A stretch of DNA of 64,000 bases from Flavobacterium sp. W4I14. GTDB lineage: Bacteria > Bacteroidota > Bacteroidia > Sphingobacteriales > Sphingobacteriaceae. Below are positions 26,190 to 36,922 of this stretch, piece after piece (within the stretch, counting starts at the first letter, position 1; each line of letters starts with the position of its first letter). The stretch is from the NCBI GenBank assembly GCA_030817875.1, contig JAUSZU010000001.1, forward strand, positions 3,410,001 through 3,474,000, read 5' to 3'. A model generated the notes under the pieces. That model saw only the letters and a list, made by a program, of their open reading frames with translations. It did no database searches and was not told where the DNA came from. A program made the translations under genes and the position numbers.

Positions 26190-26633
26190 TTATTCAGCAA
26201 CTACTTCAAAAGGAACCTGAACTTTAACTTCTTTGTGTAAGTTTAAGTTAGCAACATATTCGCCAACAAATTTAGGTTCAGTTTCGAAAGTAATACGACG
26301 ACGGTCTACATCAAAGCCTTGTGCTTTTAATGCTTCAGCAATCTGGATGGTGTTAACCGCTCCGAAGATTTTTCCGCTTTCGCCTGCTTTAGCACCGATT
26401 GAAAGTTTAACATCAGTTAAACGCTCAGCAACACCTTCAGCATCTTTCTTAATTTTATCTTGTTTAAAAGCAGCTTGCTTTAAGTTTTCAGCTAAAACTT
26501 TTTTAGCTGAAGAAGTAGCCAATGCTCCAAATCCTTGAGGGATTAAATAGTTACGGCCATAACCTGGCTTTACTGTAACTACATCATCTTTCTCGCCAAG
26601 GCCTTTAATATCTTGTTTTAAAATAATTTCCAT
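26190..26633 (-). CDS. rplI: 50S ribosomal protein bL9
   Basis: The 147-residue protein has the bL9 N-terminal domain MEIILKQDIKGLGEKDDVVT and the C-terminal domain ending VKVQVPFEVVAE, with the connecting helix between. It is the last gene of the rpsF-rpsR-rplI operon. Its ATG is preceded by AGGAGG at 26642-26647 with 8 nt between, which overlaps the rpsR stop. Such a Shine-Dalgarno is rare in this phylum. Confidence 0.98.
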   Translation of the reverse strand: MEIILKQDIKGLGEKDDVVTVKPGYGRNYLIPQGFGALATSSAKKVLAENLKQAAFKQDKIKKDAEGVAERLTDVKLSIGAKAGESGKIFGAVNTIQIAEALKAQGFDVDRRRITFETEPKFVGEYVANLNLHKEVKVQVPFEVVAE

Positions 26634-26645
26634 ATCTCTAGCCTC

Positions 26646-26909
26646 CTATTTTAATTGATCAGCAACGAAAGGTAACAAACCGATGTGACGGGCACGTTTA
26701 ACTGCCTGAGCCACTTTACGTTGGAATTTTAACGAAGTACCAGTTAAACGGCGTGGTAATAATTTACCTTGATCGTTAATAAATTTCAACAAGAAATTTG
26801 CGTCCTTGTAATCGATGTATTTAATTCCGTTTTTCTTGAAACGGCAATATTTTTTACGGTTATCCTCTACTTTAGGGGCAGTTACGTATTGTATTTGTTC
26901 TCTTGCCAT
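26646..26909 (-). CDS. rpsR: 30S ribosomal protein bS18
   Basis: The 87-residue protein has the bS18 signature [20 protein letters not shown] and the C-terminal [11 protein letters not shown]. It sits between rpsF and rplI; its ATG overlaps the rpsF stop by one base (TAATG). AAGGAGG at 26920-26926 lies 10 nt upstream of the ATG, inside rpsF. In Bacteroidota ribosome structures bS18 helps hold the 16S tail, so this Shine-Dalgarno may be regulatory (inference). Confidence 0.98.
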   Translation of the reverse strand: MAREQIQYVTAPKVEDNRKKYCRFKKNGIKYIDYKDANFLLKFINDQGKLLPRRLTGTSLKFQRKVAQAVKRARHIGLLPFVADQLK

Positions 26910-27265
26910 TACGCTGCAACCTCCTTAGTTTTTTTGTTAAAAGCACCACTGCGCTTTTTCTCATTGTAAGCAACAGCGTGTTTGTCTAAACGGATTGTTA
27001 AGAAACGTAACACACGCTCATCGCGTTTTAATTCAAGCTCTAATTTTGCGATCAAATCACCTGAAGATTTGTATTCAGTTAAGTTGAAGAATCCGTTTGA
27101 TTTTTTCTCAATTGGATACGCTAATTTTCTCAAACCCCAATTATCTTCTTGGACAATTTCGGCTCCGTTATCAACAAGGATTGCTTTATATTTGGCTAAT
27201 GCCTCTTTAGCAACTTCTTCTGATAACAAAGGGGTTAGAACGATAACAGTTTCGTACTGATTCAT
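26909..27265 (-). CDS. rpsF: 30S ribosomal protein bS6
   Basis: The 118-residue protein begins [19 protein letters not shown], with [18 protein letters not shown] and a basic tail of [16 protein letters not shown], all typical of bS6. It is the first gene of the operon and has no Shine-Dalgarno itself (the leader reads ATAATTTATAACA before ATG). Unlike many bacteria, ssb is not between rpsF and rpsR here. A consensus promoter lies at 27317-27347. Confidence 0.98.
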   Translation of the reverse strand: MNQYETVIVLTPLLSEEVAKEALAKYKAILVDNGAEIVQEDNWGLRKLAYPIEKKSNGFFNLTEYKSSGDLIAKLELELKRDERVLRFLTIRLDKHAVAYNEKKRSGAFNKKTKEVAA

Positions 27266-27316
27266 TGTTATAAATTATGTTTTTAATTTTTAATCCCGAG
27301 GTATATTACGGGGATG

Positions 27317-27347
27317 CAAAAGTAACAATATATTTCTTAAAATCAAA
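27317..27347 (-). promoter_or_regulatory. Promoter of the rpsF-rpsR-rplI operon
   Basis: On the minus strand TTTG (27344-27347), 19 bp, then TACTTTTG (27317-27324) match the Bacteroidota consensus. This predicts a leader of about 45 nt before rpsF. Confidence 0.85.
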
Positions 27348-27489
27348 TGATTAATCAGAAAAAAGAAGAATCACAAGCAATTAAGAAAGAAAAAGTTACA
27401 TGATAAAACGAAATACAAAAAAATGACCGCGAAACATTATCTCCTCACGATTCTGGCATCTCAAATCTCATCTCGCATATCTCACAAAC

Positions 27490-27525
27490 AAAAAAAGGGA
27501 GACTATCTATCCGACAATCTCCCCA
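27490..27525 (-). terminator. Terminator of the 27.5-28.1 kb gene
   Basis: On the minus strand GGGAGA and TCTCCC pair around a loop of about 15 nt, followed by T7. Confidence 0.75.
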
Positions 27526-27544
27526 TATCAATTAGCTGTAATGT

Positions 27545-28138
27545 TTAATAAGTTTGTATCGTTTTAACAAAACTCTCTTCTTTATACGTCACCACAAAGG
27601 TTAATTCTTTAGAATCTGTTTTGCTGATATTGAATTTCTTTGTCAACTGCGATTTATCTTTAAATACTTCGTTGTAAACCTCGTCATTGTATTCATTGTA
27701 TACTTTAACTTCGATCGGATTTTTATCCAGGTTATCCAGATCAAGGGTAATTACCTGATCTTTTTTAGTATAAACCGGTTTAAATAGGTTAGATACTTTT
27801 GGCTCAGACACCAATGCCTCACCATCTTTGATGGTTACGGTATATTTAGCCAGTTTCAATTCAGACTCTACTTTAAGCACATAGTTTCCATCAGGAAGTG
27901 CGTTTAAATCATAAACCTTGCTTGATAAAGCTGAAGCATGAATATTTTCTTCAAATAAAACTTCCTCATCTGCACCGATCAGTGACAGATTAACGTCCTC
28001 TGCCTTATCTACAGAAAAACGGATAAACTTTTCTTTTTCGCCTTTTACTTTTAACGTAAAATTATCATCGTTAGCGTGAACACCCGTAGCAGTAAAAAAC
28101 AACGCTGCTATTAAACCGATTTTTAAGAACTTTTTCAT
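27545..28138 (-). CDS. Hypothetical secreted beta-rich protein
   Basis: From ATG 28138 the 197-residue protein has a signal peptide (MKKFLKIGLIAALFFTATGV then HAND). The mature part reads as two similar beta-sandwich modules, about 30-105 and 110-195, with SVDKAEDVNLSLIGADEEVL and IEVKVYNEYNDEVYNEVF. These resemble por-secretion-type or Ig-like C-terminal repeats, but no sorting tail is seen. I do not recognise a named family. It is monocistronic with a hairpin terminator. Confidence 0.75.
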   Translation of the reverse strand: MKKFLKIGLIAALFFTATGVHANDDNFTLKVKGEKEKFIRFSVDKAEDVNLSLIGADEEVLFEENIHASALSSKVYDLNALPDGNYVLKVESELKLAKYTVTIKDGEALVSEPKVSNLFKPVYTKKDQVITLDLDNLDKNPIEVKVYNEYNDEVYNEVFKDKSQLTKKFNISKTDSKELTFVVTYKEESFVKTIQTY

Positions 28139-28320
28139 AACCAATATTTTTAAAGAGTTAATAATTATATGACACCACTAAGGTATAGAGGTAACTGAGA
28201 TATAGACGATTGCATATTTTCCAATTTCTATGCTATATTACCCCAATTACAGGGCTATTTTGTTATAAGTTATAATAAAGCATATTTTTTATGTATTTTA
28301 GTACAATAAATTAGAAAATA

Positions 28321-29184
28321 ATGAAGCCAAGTTTCGAGGTTGTTGAGCCTTCTTTCGGGAGTTCATTCTATTATTCAAAATATGTGGAGAATGCCAATAA
28401 CATGGCCCACCTCTGGCATTACCACCCCGAAGTTGAAATGGTATTTGTAAATGGTGGTGCCGGGAAAAGGCAGATCGGCAGCCACGTTTCTTATTATACC
28501 GATGGTGATCTGATCCTCATTGGCAGCAACCTCCCCCATTGCGGATTTACGGATACCAATACGGGGAATAAAAACGAAACGGTAATCCAGATGAAGCCCG
28601 ATTTTTTAGGCGCCACTTTTTTAGGCCTGCAGGAGACAAAAGGAATCCATGAGCTTTTTGATAAAGCAAAGGCCGGAATTGCATTTGGCAGCGAAACCAA
28701 GAGTATGGTAGGCGACCGGATCGAAATGATGGACGATCAGCCCCCATTCGACAGGCTTTTAACCCTGCTCAGCGTTTTAAAAGAGCTCGAACATGCCAAA
28801 GATTATAAGATTTTAAATGCCGACGGTTTTTCGATGGAAATGCAGGTGCAGGATAATGACCGCATTAATATGATCTTTAACTATGTAAAAGACCATTTTC
28901 AGGATCAGATCAGTTTGCAGCACATTGCAGAAATGTCGAGTATGACTGTTCCCTCCTTTTGCCGATATTTTAAAAAGATCACTAAAAAAACCTTTACCCA
29001 TTTTGTAAATGAATATAGGGTAGTACATGCTTCAAAACTTCTGGCCGAAAAACCCATCAGTATTGCCAATATTTCTTACGAAAGCGGTTTTAACAACTTT
29101 AGCCATTTTAATAAATTGTTTAAAGAGTTTACGGGCAAAAGTGCTTCAGAGTACAGGCATGAGCTTAAGTCGCTGATTAAATAA
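28321..29184 (+). CDS. AraC family transcriptional regulator with cupin sensor domain
   Basis: The 287-residue protein has an N-terminal cupin-like domain (about 20-150) with HLWHYHPEVEMVFV, and a C-terminal double helix-turn-helix (about 185-285). The latter shows ISLQHIAEMSSMTVPSFCRYF, and FTHFVNEYRVVHASKLL with SYESGFNNFSHFNKLFKE. The ligand is probably a small sugar or polar compound bound in the cupin (inference). The next gene, a metallopeptidase-like protein, begins at the base after this stop codon, so the two are probably translated together. Confidence 0.92.
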   Translation: MKPSFEVVEPSFGSSFYYSKYVENANNMAHLWHYHPEVEMVFVNGGAGKRQIGSHVSYYTDGDLILIGSNLPHCGFTDTNTGNKNETVIQMKPDFLGATFLGLQETKGIHELFDKAKAGIAFGSETKSMVGDRIEMMDDQPPFDRLLTLLSVLKELEHAKDYKILNADGFSMEMQVQDNDRINMIFNYVKDHFQDQISLQHIAEMSSMTVPSFCRYFKKITKKTFTHFVNEYRVVHASKLLAEKPISIANISYESGFNNFSHFNKLFKEFTGKSASEYRHELKSLIK

Positions 29185-29949
29185 ATGAGCATGAACAAAT
29201 CCCTACTATTGATACTCTTAAACGTCATCAGCTTATCCCTATATGCTCAATATGTAGACATTAACTTAGTTAACTGCAAAATAAGCGAAACCGAGCAAAA
29301 GAAGATAGAGAAATTGATTGCTTACGAACGTATGTTCTGTAACGAAATCTTCGAAACAAGAGAGAACATTACTGCACCTGTTAAAATAAACCTCTATGGA
29401 AAAAGTAAAGATTATCGGCTATCGCAAAAAACATATAATGCACCGATAAATAGTGCTGGATTTTATATTGCCTCAATTAACGAAGCCTTTGTATATAAGA
29501 GCAGTGATTTTATTTCGGTGGCACTCCATGAGGCCAGCCATAGTATTTTTCAGTTTAATTTCAAAAAATCGCCCAAATGGTTAAACGAAGGCCTTGCAGA
29601 GTTTTTCGAAACACTAGATTTTGACAGCGAGGGGAATTTGTACTCCTATCCACAAAATGGTAGAATTAAGCGTATACAAGCAGGAATAGATTCGAAAGAC
29701 AGCGAACGGCTAAAAAACTTCTTTAAAATATACAGTGGTTCATTTTACGGGCATGATGTAGACGATAATTACAACACTGCCTACAGTGTGATCTACTTTT
29801 TTATAAAATCCAAAAGAACAGACCTGCTTAAAAAAATAATTAAACTCAATACACAGGGTTACGATACCGAAAAAGCGATTGAACTTACTTTTGGTAGTTT
29901 TGACCGGTTCGAAGAAAGATATAAGCTATTTTACAACTATCATAAATAA
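29185..29949 (+). CDS. Secreted gluzincin-type metallopeptidase-like protein
   Basis: The 254-residue protein has a signal peptide (about residues 1-21, ending SLYAQ). It contains the zinc motif HEASH at 115-119 and, 16 residues later, WLNEGLAEFFE with Glu135 as the expected third ligand. This is the gluzincin arrangement seen in DUF1570-like and MA-clan peptidases. The domain is small, so it may be a minimal protease acting outside the cytoplasm. It starts right after the AraC stop codon; a second ATG at 29191 is possible. Confidence 0.8.
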   Translation: MSMNKSLLLILLNVISLSLYAQYVDINLVNCKISETEQKKIEKLIAYERMFCNEIFETRENITAPVKINLYGKSKDYRLSQKTYNAPINSAGFYIASINEAFVYKSSDFISVALHEASHSIFQFNFKKSPKWLNEGLAEFFETLDFDSEGNLYSYPQNGRIKRIQAGIDSKDSERLKNFFKIYSGSFYGHDVDDNYNTAYSVIYFFIKSKRTDLLKKIIKLNTQGYDTEKAIELTFGSFDRFEERYKLFYNYHK

Positions 29950-30046
29950 ATTGTTCTTTTAAGCCTCCGGCCTGATCACATTACAACTTTTCAACATTCC
30001 AATCTTACCACATTCCAACTGATAAAAAATTCCTATTTTCGTGCCG

Positions 30047-31870
30047 ATGGAAAATTTTATCGTTTCTGCCCGTAAATACCGCCCAGCCACCTTCGAAACC
30101 GTTGTTGGCCAGCAGCATATTACCGGTACGTTAAAAAACGCCATTAAAAACAATCAACTTGCCCAGGCATTTTTATTCTGCGGGCCTCGTGGTGTGGGTA
30201 AAACAACCTGTGCACGTATCCTTGCAAAAACCATTAACTGTACTAACCCTACAGCAGAAATGGAAGCCTGTGGCCAATGTGATAACTGCCTCTCTTTCCA
30301 GAACGGGCATTCTTTTAATGTTCACGAATTAGATGCGGCTTCAAACAACTCTGTTGATGATATCCGCAGCTTAATTGAGCAGGTTAGAATACCACCACAA
30401 GCAGGAAAATATAAAATCTATATCATTGATGAGGTTCATATGTTATCGCAGAGTGCATTTAATGCCTTTTTGAAAACATTGGAAGAACCACCTTCTTATG
30501 CTATTTTTATCCTGGCCACCACTGAGAAACATAAAATCCTGCCGACTATTTTATCGCGTTGCCAGATTTTTGATTTCAACCGGATCCAGGTAGAAGATAT
30601 AGCCAGTCACTTATCAACCATTGCCCAACGCGAAAACATTGCATTTGAAAGCGATGGTTTGCATATTATTGCCCAAAAGGCAGACGGTGGGCTGCGTGAT
30701 GCACTTTCGATGTTCGATCAGATTGCAAGTTATGCAAACAAGAACATTACCTATAAAGCTGTAATCGATAACCTTAATATTTTAGATTACGATTATTTTT
30801 TCAAACTTACCTCTTATTTAACCGCAGCAGAAGTTAGCCAAACCTTACTCCTGTTCGACGAAATTTTAAATAACGGTTTCGATGGCAATAACTTTATAAA
30901 TGGCCTTGCTTCGCATTTCCGTAATTTATTGGTGGGTAAAGATGCATCGACCATTAAACTTTTAGAAGTTAGCGAGAACATCAAACAAAAATATCTCGAT
31001 CAGTGCAGGCAAACAGAATTATCGTTTTTGTTAACGGCATTAAACCTTGCCAATACCTGCGATCTAAATTACAAGAATTCTAAAAACCAACGTTTACAGG
31101 TAGAGTTGGCACTGATTAAAATGTGCCATATCCGGTCGGTCGTCAATTTAGCACAACAGCCTTTAAGCCCTAATAACACAGCAACTGACGTAGATCAGGA
31201 TAAAAAAAAAACTAATGTCGTAGCCGGGCAGGCAGAAACACCAAAGCCAAAAACAGAAAGCGAAAATACAGTCCAAGCAGTAGCGCCTGTTGATAATAGT
31301 GCTGTTTTACCGAACATTCCTGCAGAAGAAAAACCTAAGGAAACATCAAGGGTTGGTCCGCCACCATCTGCAACTTCCATTAGTATCAATATTCCAAAGC
31401 CCAATGCAATAAGCACACTCATTCCATCACTAAACGATCTGAACAGAGTTGCACAGGAAGATGATGATAAGGGGCCAAAGAAAGTTACAGGCGAAGCCAG
31501 AGAACCTTTTAGTTACGACCGCTTATTGGAAGTATGGAATGCCTTTACTCAAAAAATGAAGGCGACCGATAAAATCAATCTTTTTACCATCTTAAATAAT
31601 TTCGCGCCTACACTTTTAAATCCCGAGCTGATCGAAATTTCGGTAGAAAGTAAAACGCAGGAACACCTTGTACAACAAGAATCTGTTGAGCTGTTGAATT
31701 TTTTGAGAAATGAACTTAGCAACTTTGGTGTGGAGGTTACCTATAAACTTGTTGAACGTAAAATAGAAAACAGGCTTTATGGTAACCGTGAAAAGTATGA
31801 TTACCTGGTAAACAAAAATCCAAAGCTCGACGAATTGCGCAAGAGATTTAACTTAGATGTTAATCCGTAA
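30047..31870 (+). CDS. dnaX: DNA polymerase III subunit gamma/tau
   Basis: From ATG 30047 the protein is 607 residues. It has Walker A GPRGVGKT (46-53), a zinc module with Cys65, 75, 78 and 81, Walker B with DEVH (128-131), and sensor SRCQIF. The C-terminal third is low-complexity (about 360-470, Pro/Thr/Glu-rich) and then the tau-type tail, which binds the polymerase alpha subunit in other bacteria. It builds the clamp-loader. No programmed-frameshift slippery site was obvious. The start is unusual only in having TATTTTCG 6 nt before it. Confidence 0.95.
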   Translation: MENFIVSARKYRPATFETVVGQQHITGTLKNAIKNNQLAQAFLFCGPRGVGKTTCARILAKTINCTNPTAEMEACGQCDNCLSFQNGHSFNVHELDAASNNSVDDIRSLIEQVRIPPQAGKYKIYIIDEVHMLSQSAFNAFLKTLEEPPSYAIFILATTEKHKILPTILSRCQIFDFNRIQVEDIASHLSTIAQRENIAFESDGLHIIAQKADGGLRDALSMFDQIASYANKNITYKAVIDNLNILDYDYFFKLTSYLTAAEVSQTLLLFDEILNNGFDGNNFINGLASHFRNLLVGKDASTIKLLEVSENIKQKYLDQCRQTELSFLLTALNLANTCDLNYKNSKNQRLQVELALIKMCHIRSVVNLAQQPLSPNNTATDVDQDKKKTNVVAGQAETPKPKTESENTVQAVAPVDNSAVLPNIPAEEKPKETSRVGPPPSATSISINIPKPNAISTLIPSLNDLNRVAQEDDDKGPKKVTGEAREPFSYDRLLEVWNAFTQKMKATDKINLFTILNNFAPTLLNPELIEISVESKTQEHLVQQESVELLNFLRNELSNFGVEVTYKLVERKIENRLYGNREKYDYLVNKNPKLDELRKRFNLDVNP

Positions 31871-31922
31871 TTTTTCATATCCGATAACTAAACAATACTT
31901 ATTAGGTTAAAATTGCTAAACA

Positions 31923-31966
31923 AAAAGCAGGATTAAACATCATCGCAAATGTTTAACCCTGCTTTT
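31923..31966. terminator. Terminator downstream of dnaX
   Basis: A stem of about 18 bp, AAAAGCAGG and TTAAACAT with their complements, has one mismatch and an 8-nt loop. It is flanked by A and T runs and can act in both directions. Confidence 0.88.
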
Positions 31967-32018
31967 CCAATTATGATTGTTTCGTCAGCTTACTATCCTT
32001 ACGACAGTAATTTATTGA

Positions 32019-32426
32019 CTATTTTTGGGGCGTATCGTTAATCGGATAACCTTCTTCATCTAAGTCATCGCGGTTATCTTCGGGTGTACGGGCAAGTATT
32101 TCATCTTCAGGACTGAGTTTAACACTTTCCCCATTATCAACATGCATACCCAGCTCTTCCAGGTTATCTTCGGCAACTTCTTCATTCCGTGCGTATTCAT
32201 CACCAACGTAAGGATTCGCTTCATCATAAGTAGAATCATCATCTTTAGCACCTGCAGCAACCGTTTCGTATCCCATCGGGTGGTCGTAATCCTTATCCGT
32301 ACCTCTTACATCGAGCTCGTAACTCTGCTTATTTTCATCATAAGCGAGATTCTCTTTATTGATTTCGCTGTTTTCTGTGGTACTGTGTATTTTATCCTGC
32401 GATCCTTTATTCTCGTTATTTGCCAT
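32019..32426 (-). CDS. Small acidic, probably disordered protein
   Basis: The 135-residue protein is rich in Asp, Glu and Asn with no hydrophobic core (for example YDENKQSYELDVRGTDKDYD, DEYARNEEVAEDNLEELGMH). It has no signal peptide or motif. The reading frame is complete and bounded by plausible intergenic sequence. I do not recognise the family. Its function is unknown; low-complexity acidic proteins like this are common as stress or scaffold proteins. Confidence 0.65.
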   Translation of the reverse strand: MANNENKGSQDKIHSTTENSEINKENLAYDENKQSYELDVRGTDKDYDHPMGYETVAAGAKDDDSTYDEANPYVGDEYARNEEVAEDNLEELGMHVDNGESVKLSPEDEILARTPEDNRDDLDEEGYPINDTPQK

Positions 32427-32510
32427 GATATTAGTGTTCTAATAATTTATATGAATATAACAAAATGATCCCGATAAGGTTTGTTCTAGCAAGAGAATCT
32501 TTCAATTATT

Positions 32511-32609
32511 GGGCGTGCCCCCAAGCTGCGCAAGGGTCGGGCTATACACTTCAAGTCCTCGCCCGATGAAGAACCGGGCTGTGGGCTTTCCGTTGCTATC
32601 CCTCACGCA
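32511..32609 (+). repeat. Palindromic intergenic element (GGGCGTG ... CACGC type)
   Basis: It begins TTGGGCGTG and ends CACGCAA, which pair. Inside are GCCCC...GGTCGGGC and an inner GCCCGATGAAGAACCGGGC hairpin. The pattern GGGCGT, GGTCGGGCT, ATCCCTCACGC is one I have seen in intergenic regions of many Bacteroidota. It is distinct in sequence from the 236-bp structured repeat. Confidence 0.6.
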
Positions 32610-32683
32610 AGAAATTACCTGTTAAGGTTATTTTGGTCTGTGAGAACACGAACTTATGAAATTAGTGGACACTGGTCGGGGAT

Positions 32684-32810
32684 CCCGTAATAGTATCACT
32701 CACTAAGCCACCTAAACCCGATCATAGCAGGATGCTACCGATCCTTCATCGGTAGCAGAAGCGGGAGCGGGACTGCTATAACCTAAAAGCTTCTGCATCT
32801 GCTTTCCAAA
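32684..32810 (-). repeat. Structured repeat, diverged half copy D
   Basis: On the minus strand it shares GGAAAGCA, GGTTA, CTTCT and GATCxGGTTTAG landmarks with copy A, in the same order. Its arm A is GCTACCGAT-GAAGG-ATCGGTAGC (32734-32756), 9 bp instead of 5. The 3' half, with the second inner stem strand and arm B, is missing. Confidence 0.55.
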
Positions 32811-32924
32811 ATAGAAGACTTCTCAACTTTCTAACGAAATGGTTATTAAAGCTGAGAAAAAACATCACAAAAAAAAGCGTCCCGATATTTACACCAGGAC
32901 GCTCCTATTATTATTTTCCTTAGT

Positions 32925-35174
<2,250 letters not shown>

Positions 35175-35335
35175 CTATTCAATCGGTTTCCAGGTTTGTA
35201 AACCGATCTTCTTAAAATCGCCTAAAGATAAAATAATCGAATGAATTAAGGAACATCGCAATGTTATTTATGATGCGGATTGCTTCATTACGATGTGATG
35301 TAAAGTAAAATATTAATGACGTTCAGGCCGTATTG

Positions 35336-35570
35336 TTTTTGGAGCGCAGGGCCATTTGCTATTTTAAAGTCACTCCTGCTCTCCGCTTTATCCCGATAAA
35401 ATCGGGATGCCCGCTCCGATCAGGGCTATAAACTTAGGCCTGTGGCACGGAAAACCGGCATAGTAGCAGAAAAACGACCAAACTAAACCTGATCGAACGT
35501 CCCGATTTTTCATCGGGAAGGTAGAGCAGGAAGAAATTAACCGATGGAATACTGCAATTGCTTTTCAAAG
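35336..35570 (-). repeat. Structured intergenic repeat, copy C (inverted relative to A and B)
   Basis: It carries TCCTGCTCT at 35374-35382 and AGAGCAGGA at 35523-35531. In copy-A orientation, arm A is CCCGAT-GAAAA-ATCGGG (35501-35517) and arm B is ATCCCGAT-TTT-ATCGGGAT (35390-35408). The inner stem is TTCGATCAGG with CCTGATCGGA, one G.T pair in place of an A.T. The flanks GCGCTCC and the AAAGCAATTGCAG start correspond to those of A and B. Confidence 0.87.
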
Positions 35571-35638
35571 AAATAAACGACCATATTATAATAATAAGGT
35601 ATAGTTTATCTGTCTCTATTGCAACACCCCAATATTTT

Positions 35639-35669
35639 TTTGTCAACCAGTTCTTTGGCTAAACTTTTG
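35639..35669 (+). promoter_or_regulatory. Promoter of the ankyrin gene pair
   Basis: TTTG (35639-35642), 19 bp, then AACTTTTG (35662-35669), one mismatch from TAnnTTTG. It predicts a start about 7 bp further and a leader of about 40 nt before ATG 35717. Confidence 0.7.
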
Positions 35670-35716
35670 TAGCGTCAAAACCAAATACCTATCTATTTTA
35701 AAATTTTTATTTGAAA

Positions 35717-36919
35717 ATGACCGAACCTACCTTAGATCAACAGTTAAATGCCCGCAAATTCGACGAGGCTAAAAGCCTGATGCAGAATGGCGAAAAACTT
35801 TCTAAAAACATTCAAGAACATCATAAATCAGCTATTTTTGATCATCTGGTGAGAGAGAAACAGTACGAAATCCTGAATATGATGCTAAAGGACAAAACCA
35901 TCGAAACCGACATTTATGAATTCGACAGTTTTGACAAAAGCATTTTTCAGGCTATTGTCCGCAACCTTGGTAATGACGACGAAGATATTGCATTTTTCAA
36001 TGAATTTATTACTCATTTCGACAACTTAAATGACGAGGTTAACACCAAAACACTATTAAGTTATCTCTTCGAAAACGGGGTGAGTTTAGCGCTGATCAAA
36101 GCATGTATGGATGCAGGCTGCACAGCTAACTTCAAGAACAATGCAGAAGAAAACTACATCCATCAGGTGGTGAAAAGCAGTTTCCGAAGGTATAACCTAA
36201 ACGATGAACAGACTACCGATCTGCTTAAAGGATATATCGATATTCTCCTTAACGAAGGTGTTGATATTAATGAAGGCAATGTGGTGCAGGAAACTCCATT
36301 AATTACCGCAATAAAATTTAACAAGAAAAATTTAATTGCCCATCTGCTCGAAAATGGCGCCGATCCCAATCATACCGACCGCGATGGAAATTCAGCTTTC
36401 TTTTATGCCGTGGCACATTCGCAGAGCGAAAACATATATGATACAATGCGCAATTTTGCTTTACCAACTTTTGATCAAGTTAATAAAAACGGCGAAACAC
36501 TATTATTCGAATATGTTCGGATGATGTCTAACAGCGAAAGTGGCATCAACTTCCTTAAGAAACTGATTGAAGATGGCGCTGATTTATACCAGGCCAGTAA
36601 CTGGTATGGCGCTGATACTACTCCATTGGATATTATAGCTGAAAAACAGGCTGATATTGTACAAGCTGTTTTGGAAACCGGACAGGTAGATGTAAACAGG
36701 GCCGATAATAAAGGGAATACCCTGCTGCATAAAGTTTGTGCCTACAATGTAAATTACGAAGCAGAAAAAGCGAAAGAAACCTATCGTAAAGTAAAGCTCC
36801 TGCTCGAAAACGGTGCAGATATTGCTATCACCAACGATCAGGATCAAACCGCAATGATGCTTGCATCTGATGATAACCTGAAAATAAAAACTGTAGAACT
36901 GCTCATGAAACAATCTTAA
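35717..36919 (+). CDS. Ankyrin-repeat protein 1
   Basis: From ATG 35717 the protein is 400 residues with no signal peptide, so it is likely cytoplasmic. Residues about 1-190 are helical without clear repeat consensus. About 195-395 contain ankyrin repeats such as ETPLITAIKFNKKNLIAHLL, NKNGETLLFEYVRMM and NKGNTLLHKVCA. Ankyrin repeats bind other proteins. The next gene starts 3 bp after the stop and encodes another ankyrin protein, so they form one unit. Confidence 0.9.
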   Translation: MTEPTLDQQLNARKFDEAKSLMQNGEKLSKNIQEHHKSAIFDHLVREKQYEILNMMLKDKTIETDIYEFDSFDKSIFQAIVRNLGNDDEDIAFFNEFITHFDNLNDEVNTKTLLSYLFENGVSLALIKACMDAGCTANFKNNAEENYIHQVVKSSFRRYNLNDEQTTDLLKGYIDILLNEGVDINEGNVVQETPLITAIKFNKKNLIAHLLENGADPNHTDRDGNSAFFYAVAHSQSENIYDTMRNFALPTFDQVNKNGETLLFEYVRMMSNSESGINFLKKLIEDGADLYQASNWYGADTTPLDIIAEKQADIVQAVLETGQVDVNRADNKGNTLLHKVCAYNVNYEAEKAKETYRKVKLLLENGADIAITNDQDQTAMMLASDDNLKIKTVELLMKQS

Positions 36920-36922
36920 CAT

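Larger units (their letters stand above)
32427..32924. other. 498-bp gene-free region with two repeat elements
   Basis: No gene is supported. It contains a palindromic element at 32511-32609 and a diverged half copy of the structured repeat at 32684-32810 (separate entries). The rest is AT-rich and featureless, except that the isocitrate dehydrogenase transcript ends on its right side at a GCGTCC/GGACGC-type hairpin near 32877-32902. Confidence 0.6.
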
